From contig CAYUIZ010000059.1 in assembly GCA_964444885.1 (NCBI GenBank), forward strand, positions 1 to 18,365: a stretch of 18,365 nucleotides of DNA, read 5' to 3'. Shown one piece after another: positions 16,129-18,365 of this stretch (position 1 is the first letter of the stretch; the number at the start of each line of letters is the position of its first letter). A model generated the notes under the pieces. The model was not told the DNA's origin. It was given only the letters and a program-made list of their open reading frames with translations, and searched no databases. Source of the DNA: CAYRGQ01 sp964444885 (lineage in GTDB: Bacteria > Bacteroidota > Bacteroidia > Sphingobacteriales > Sphingobacteriaceae). The position numbers and the translations under genes were made by a program.

Positions 16129-16962
16129 CTATTGCGTAGCCAAACGGATAGGCAACGTATAGGCTACCCGCACCGGACGCCCGTTCTGAATACCTGGTGC
16201 CCATTTAGCCGCTGATTTCAGCAAGCGTACAGCTTCTTCGCCCGTACCGAACTTCAAGTCGCGGTTGACGCGGATGTCCGTCAAGCTGCCGTCGCGTTCC
16301 ACGACGAAAGATACTTCCACCGTTCCGTTGATGCCATTATCGATGGCAGCTTGCGGATAGCGGTAGTTCCGTCCAATCCACTCACGGAAAGCATTCAGCC
16401 CGCCTGGTGGCTCGGGAGCCACTTCCACCGATTCGAAAATCTGGTCAACGTTGCCCGATGATTCCGTTACCTCGGCGTCGATCTTGCCCTCGCCTACGGG
16501 CATATCAATGCGGATAGCGGCATTGGGATCCCCCGCGATGGTTTTGGAGCCTGGGTCAGCTAGCTTCAGTTTTTCTACTGTAGGTGGCTCTTCGTCCTGC
16601 ACCTCGTCTGCCGGCACGACGACCATCTCAGGCATCCTGACCTGATCTACGCGCGGCGGTGGTGGTTCTACTGGAGGCGGCGGAAGCGGTTGCTCCTCGT
16701 CTATCGGAGGCGGTTCGAACAACTCGACTTCCGATTCAATGATTCGCTCCACGACGACCTGTTCTTCGGCCACGCCTAACCACCGGGCAATCGATGGCGC
16801 CGCAAGTGCCAGCACAAAGACGGACGAAGCGACAACCAAGCCGATATTGGTGGCTTTGGGAGCAAGCTTCCGCAGTTCGTAAGCGCCGTACTCTTTGTTC
16901 CGTCCGGCGAAGACGACCTCCATCCACTCTTTTTTGAATATATCTAATTTAGACCCTAACAT
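16129..16962 (-). CDS. tonB: TonB-family energy transducer
   Basis: Transmits energy from the ExbB/ExbD proton channel to TonB-dependent receptors in the outer membrane. The 277-residue protein has a cytoplasmic tail with the Bacteroidota-type motif VVFAGRNKEYGAYELRK (16-32), one transmembrane helix at about 39-58, a proline/glutamate-rich spanning region (EPPPIDEEQPLPPPPVEPPP, 83-102), an acidic linker, and a C-terminal TonB domain at about 187-275. The domain includes YPQAAIDNGINGTVEVSFVV, KWAPGIQNGRPVRV and a YTLPIRL end. The gene follows exbD by 45 bp and precedes a small membrane protein by 24 bp. The receptor served cannot be told from here, since no SusC/D or siderophore genes are in view. 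Confidence 0.95.
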   Translation of the reverse strand: MLGSKLDIFKKEWMEVVFAGRNKEYGAYELRKLAPKATNIGLVVASSVFVLALAAPSIARWLGVAEEQVVVERIIESEVELFEPPPIDEEQPLPPPPVEPPPPRVDQVRMPEMVVVPADEVQDEEPPTVEKLKLADPGSKTIAGDPNAAIRIDMPVGEGKIDAEVTESSGNVDQIFESVEVAPEPPGGLNAFREWIGRNYRYPQAAIDNGINGTVEVSFVVERDGSLTDIRVNRDLKFGTGEEAVRLLKSAAKWAPGIQNGRPVRVAYTLPIRLATQ

Positions 16963-17007
16963 ATAACCTTATCTTTTTAGTTTTTTGGAAAACCCCACAT
17001 TATCGCC

Positions 17008-17556
17008 TTATTCATTATACAAGCCATGCTCTTCGAGGAACTCGATTTCGAAAGGCAATATGGTTCCCAGGGTAAAAATCTGTGCATCGACGATTTTCAT
17101 TTCATCGAGTATCTCCACCAGGTTTCGGTGGGTGGAATGCTCGCTCGGCCGGATGATCACAATCATATCGCTACCGGTAGCCTGGGGGATTTCTTTGATC
17201 TTCGTGAGCAATACATCCCGTATGCCGCCTACGCCGTAGTCTACCGTCTCGGGACCTTCAATCGGTTCGGTAAATTCTCCCATATACCAAACGATCTTAT
17301 TGTCAGAACCGAGCAGAAGCGTCAGGGTGCGGTTGTGCGCCACATCCATCCGGTCTTCTGGATCCTCCTGGTTTTTATCTGGCACCGTCACGTCCATGGC
17401 GTTAGGCCTATTGAGTGACGTCGTTAGCATGAAGAACGTGATTAACAGGAAAGCGAGATCCACCATGGCGGTAAGGTCTACCCTACCTCCGGCTTTCTTG
17501 CTTCTGATCTTGCCGCCCTTTTTGCCGCCGCCGCCATCTTGATTTAATTCTGCCAT
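17008..17556 (-). CDS. exbD: ExbD/TolR-family proton-channel subunit, second copy
   Basis: Inner-membrane partner of ExbB in the Ton motor. The 182-residue protein has one helix near 29-46 with the proton-carrying aspartate Asp33 in DLTAMVDLAFLLITFFML, and a periplasmic domain (about 50-182) that ends EHGLYNE. Before the helix is a glycine/lysine tail (DGGGGKKGGKIRSKKAGG, 7-24) longer and more basic than in E. coli ExbD. It differs clearly in sequence from the exbD just upstream, so the two are paralogues rather than a recent duplication. Gaps are 45 bp on both sides. It could equally be called TolR-like, but the tonB neighbour favours ExbD. Confidence 0.93.
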   Translation of the reverse strand: MAELNQDGGGGKKGGKIRSKKAGGRVDLTAMVDLAFLLITFFMLTTSLNRPNAMDVTVPDKNQEDPEDRMDVAHNRTLTLLLGSDNKIVWYMGEFTEPIEGPETVDYGVGGIRDVLLTKIKEIPQATGSDMIVIIRPSEHSTHRNLVEILDEMKIVDAQIFTLGTILPFEIEFLEEHGLYNE

Positions 17557-17601
17557 TGTTTTTATCTTTATGTATTAGTCAATACCCCGAATGTCTTCGC
17601 A

Positions 17602-18222
17602 TTACAAGCTTTTCAACGCCGTAATCAGGCTAAACCTATTCAGGTCCTGGCTCTGAAGGATGTCGATGACTTTCTTGATATCCGGATACTTCTCGTCAGC
17701 ATCCCCTTTGATGGACACCCGCATCTGCACGTCGTTCAGTTGCGCAGTAGCCGTCCGTGCCGAATGGAGCCAGTGGAACATTTCGTTAGAAAGGTTCTTG
17801 GTCGTGTCATTCGGAATGCCGGGCTGCAGGCCGGGCTGCGTCCGGTCGTTCATGTCCATCGCGATCAGTTGCTTGAGGTTGCCAATGGGCACGCCAAAGG
17901 AATCCATCAGGCTAAACCGTGTTTTCTCTTCTTCGGTAAAGGGGATTTGGTATTTTTCGGACATCATTTCCAGCATGCGAACCCGGGTATTGGGACCGCT
18001 GACGCCGAAGAACAGCTTGCCGCCATCGCCAACCGTAATCATCCCGAAGTTGTCGTCAGGAATCTTGATCTGCGTGACAGAAGCCGGAGTATCCACTGGC
18101 AACGGTTCGGGTTGCCGTGCCGTTGCCGTCAATACGAAGAATGTCAGCAAGAGGAACGACACGTCGCACATGGCGGTCATGTCTATCGTGGTACTTGCTC
18201 TTTTTACTTTTGCCCTTGCCAT
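17602..18222 (-). CDS. exbD: ExbD/TolR-family proton-channel subunit, first copy
   Basis: Inner-membrane proton-channel protein of the Ton motor. The 206-residue protein begins with a short basic tail (MARAKVKRAST) and a helix from about 13-33 holding the conserved Asp20 in DMTAMCDVSFLLLTFFVL. The periplasmic part has an insertion relative to E. coli ExbD (141 residues). The extra segment, roughly 85-145, includes RMLEMMSEKYQIPFTEEEK and RTQPGLQPGIPNDTTKN, before the usual KGDADEKYPDIKKVIDILQS end (172-191). It starts 100 bp after the exbB stop, with a hairpin in the gap, and precedes the second exbD by 45 bp. Confidence 0.93.
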   Translation of the reverse strand: MARAKVKRASTTIDMTAMCDVSFLLLTFFVLTATARQPEPLPVDTPASVTQIKIPDDNFGMITVGDGGKLFFGVSGPNTRVRMLEMMSEKYQIPFTEEEKTRFSLMDSFGVPIGNLKQLIAMDMNDRTQPGLQPGIPNDTTKNLSNEMFHWLHSARTATAQLNDVQMRVSIKGDADEKYPDIKKVIDILQSQDLNRFSLITALKSL

Positions 18223-18276
18223 TATATATACGCTTTAAAGTTCTTTTTCTTCTTGGTTTCAATAATAAGATGAATA

Positions 18277-18307
18277 ATTGTCCACGATTCCATAAACCGT
18301 GGACAAT
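18277..18307 (-). other. Hairpin between exbB and the first exbD
   Basis: ATTGTCCACG (18277-18286) and CGTGGACAAT (18298-18307) form a perfect 10-bp stem around an 11-base loop, 15 bases after the exbB stop. On the transcribed strand the following sequence is AT-rich (ATTCATCTTATTATT) but has no continuous T run. It may act as a partial terminator or as a 3' stabiliser that raises exbB over exbD, in line with the known excess of ExbB in Ton motors. Confidence 0.6.
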
Positions 18308-18322
18308 ATATTTTCATACTTA

Positions 18323-18365
18323 TTACTTGTGCGAAGCAGCGTACGTCTGTACAATGGAGAATCCT
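18323..18365 (-). CDS. exbB: C-terminal end of an ExbB/TolQ/MotA-family protein (partial)
   Basis: Only the last 13 codons and the stop are in the window. Reading the minus strand from the right edge gives GFSIVQTYAASHK and a TAA at 18325-18323. The tail matches the style of Bacteroidota MotA/TolQ/ExbB proteins, which end shortly after a helical segment, and the position upstream of two exbD genes and tonB is where exbB is expected. The identification rests mostly on context, because the tail alone is short. Confidence 0.65.
   Translation of the reverse strand, partial: GFSIVQTYAASHK

Noticed and set aside
1..18365. tRNA, rRNA, CRISPR array, insertion sequence or prophage
   Set aside because: No repeat arrays, transposase or integrase-like translations, or cloverleaf-like segments were seen; the window is densely filled with two housekeeping-type operons.

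Overview
This window is the chromosome of a member of the Bacteroidota, most likely the Sphingobacteriales. Three things point there: a split nuoC/nuoD complex I operon with a short NuoG; an exbB-exbD-exbD-tonB module whose TonB N-terminus is of the Bacteroidota type; and a promoter that fits the Bacteroidota TTG / TAnnTTTG consensus. GC content by eye is near or slightly above 50%, high for the order, so a Parapedobacter-like organism is possible, but genus cannot be fixed from here. Every supported gene lies on the minus strand, so transcription runs from the right edge to the left.

Right part (about 13.1-18.4 kb): a Ton energy-transduction cluster. In transcription order it holds the end of an exbB/TolQ-type gene, two different exbD genes, tonB, a small two-helix membrane protein, a PstS-like lipoprotein and a secreted TPR protein. 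It closes with a strong intrinsic terminator at 13063-13101. ExbB/ExbD/TonB would carry proton-motive force to outer-membrane TonB-dependent receptors. The small protein, the lipoprotein and the TPR protein have no clear function, but their placement suggests accessory roles in the same envelope machine.

Boundary (12937-13127): about 190 bp hold the terminator, a short GC-rich stretch with no supported gene, and a good promoter for the next operon.

Left part (1-12.9 kb): the complex I operon nuoABCDEFGHIJKLMN, complete except for the C-terminal end of NuoN, which runs off the left edge. The conserved residues checked for the N1a, N3, N1b, N5, N4, N6a/b and N2 clusters are present, as are the key charged residues checked in the membrane subunits. 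The exceptional subunit is NuoG (337 aa). It keeps the N-terminal 2Fe-2S and 4Fe-4S ligands but lacks nearly all of the molybdopterin-oxidoreductase-like domain, and its N7-like site reads as two CxxC pairs.

Taken together, a module that consumes proton-motive force (Ton) is directly followed by one that generates it (complex I). No RNA genes, insertion sequences, CRISPR arrays or other mobile elements were seen, and no gene-free stretch exceeds 300 bases. Most of the window is core metabolism. The parts worth a second look are the Ton-associated accessory genes, the remodelled NuoG C-terminus and several intercistronic hairpins.
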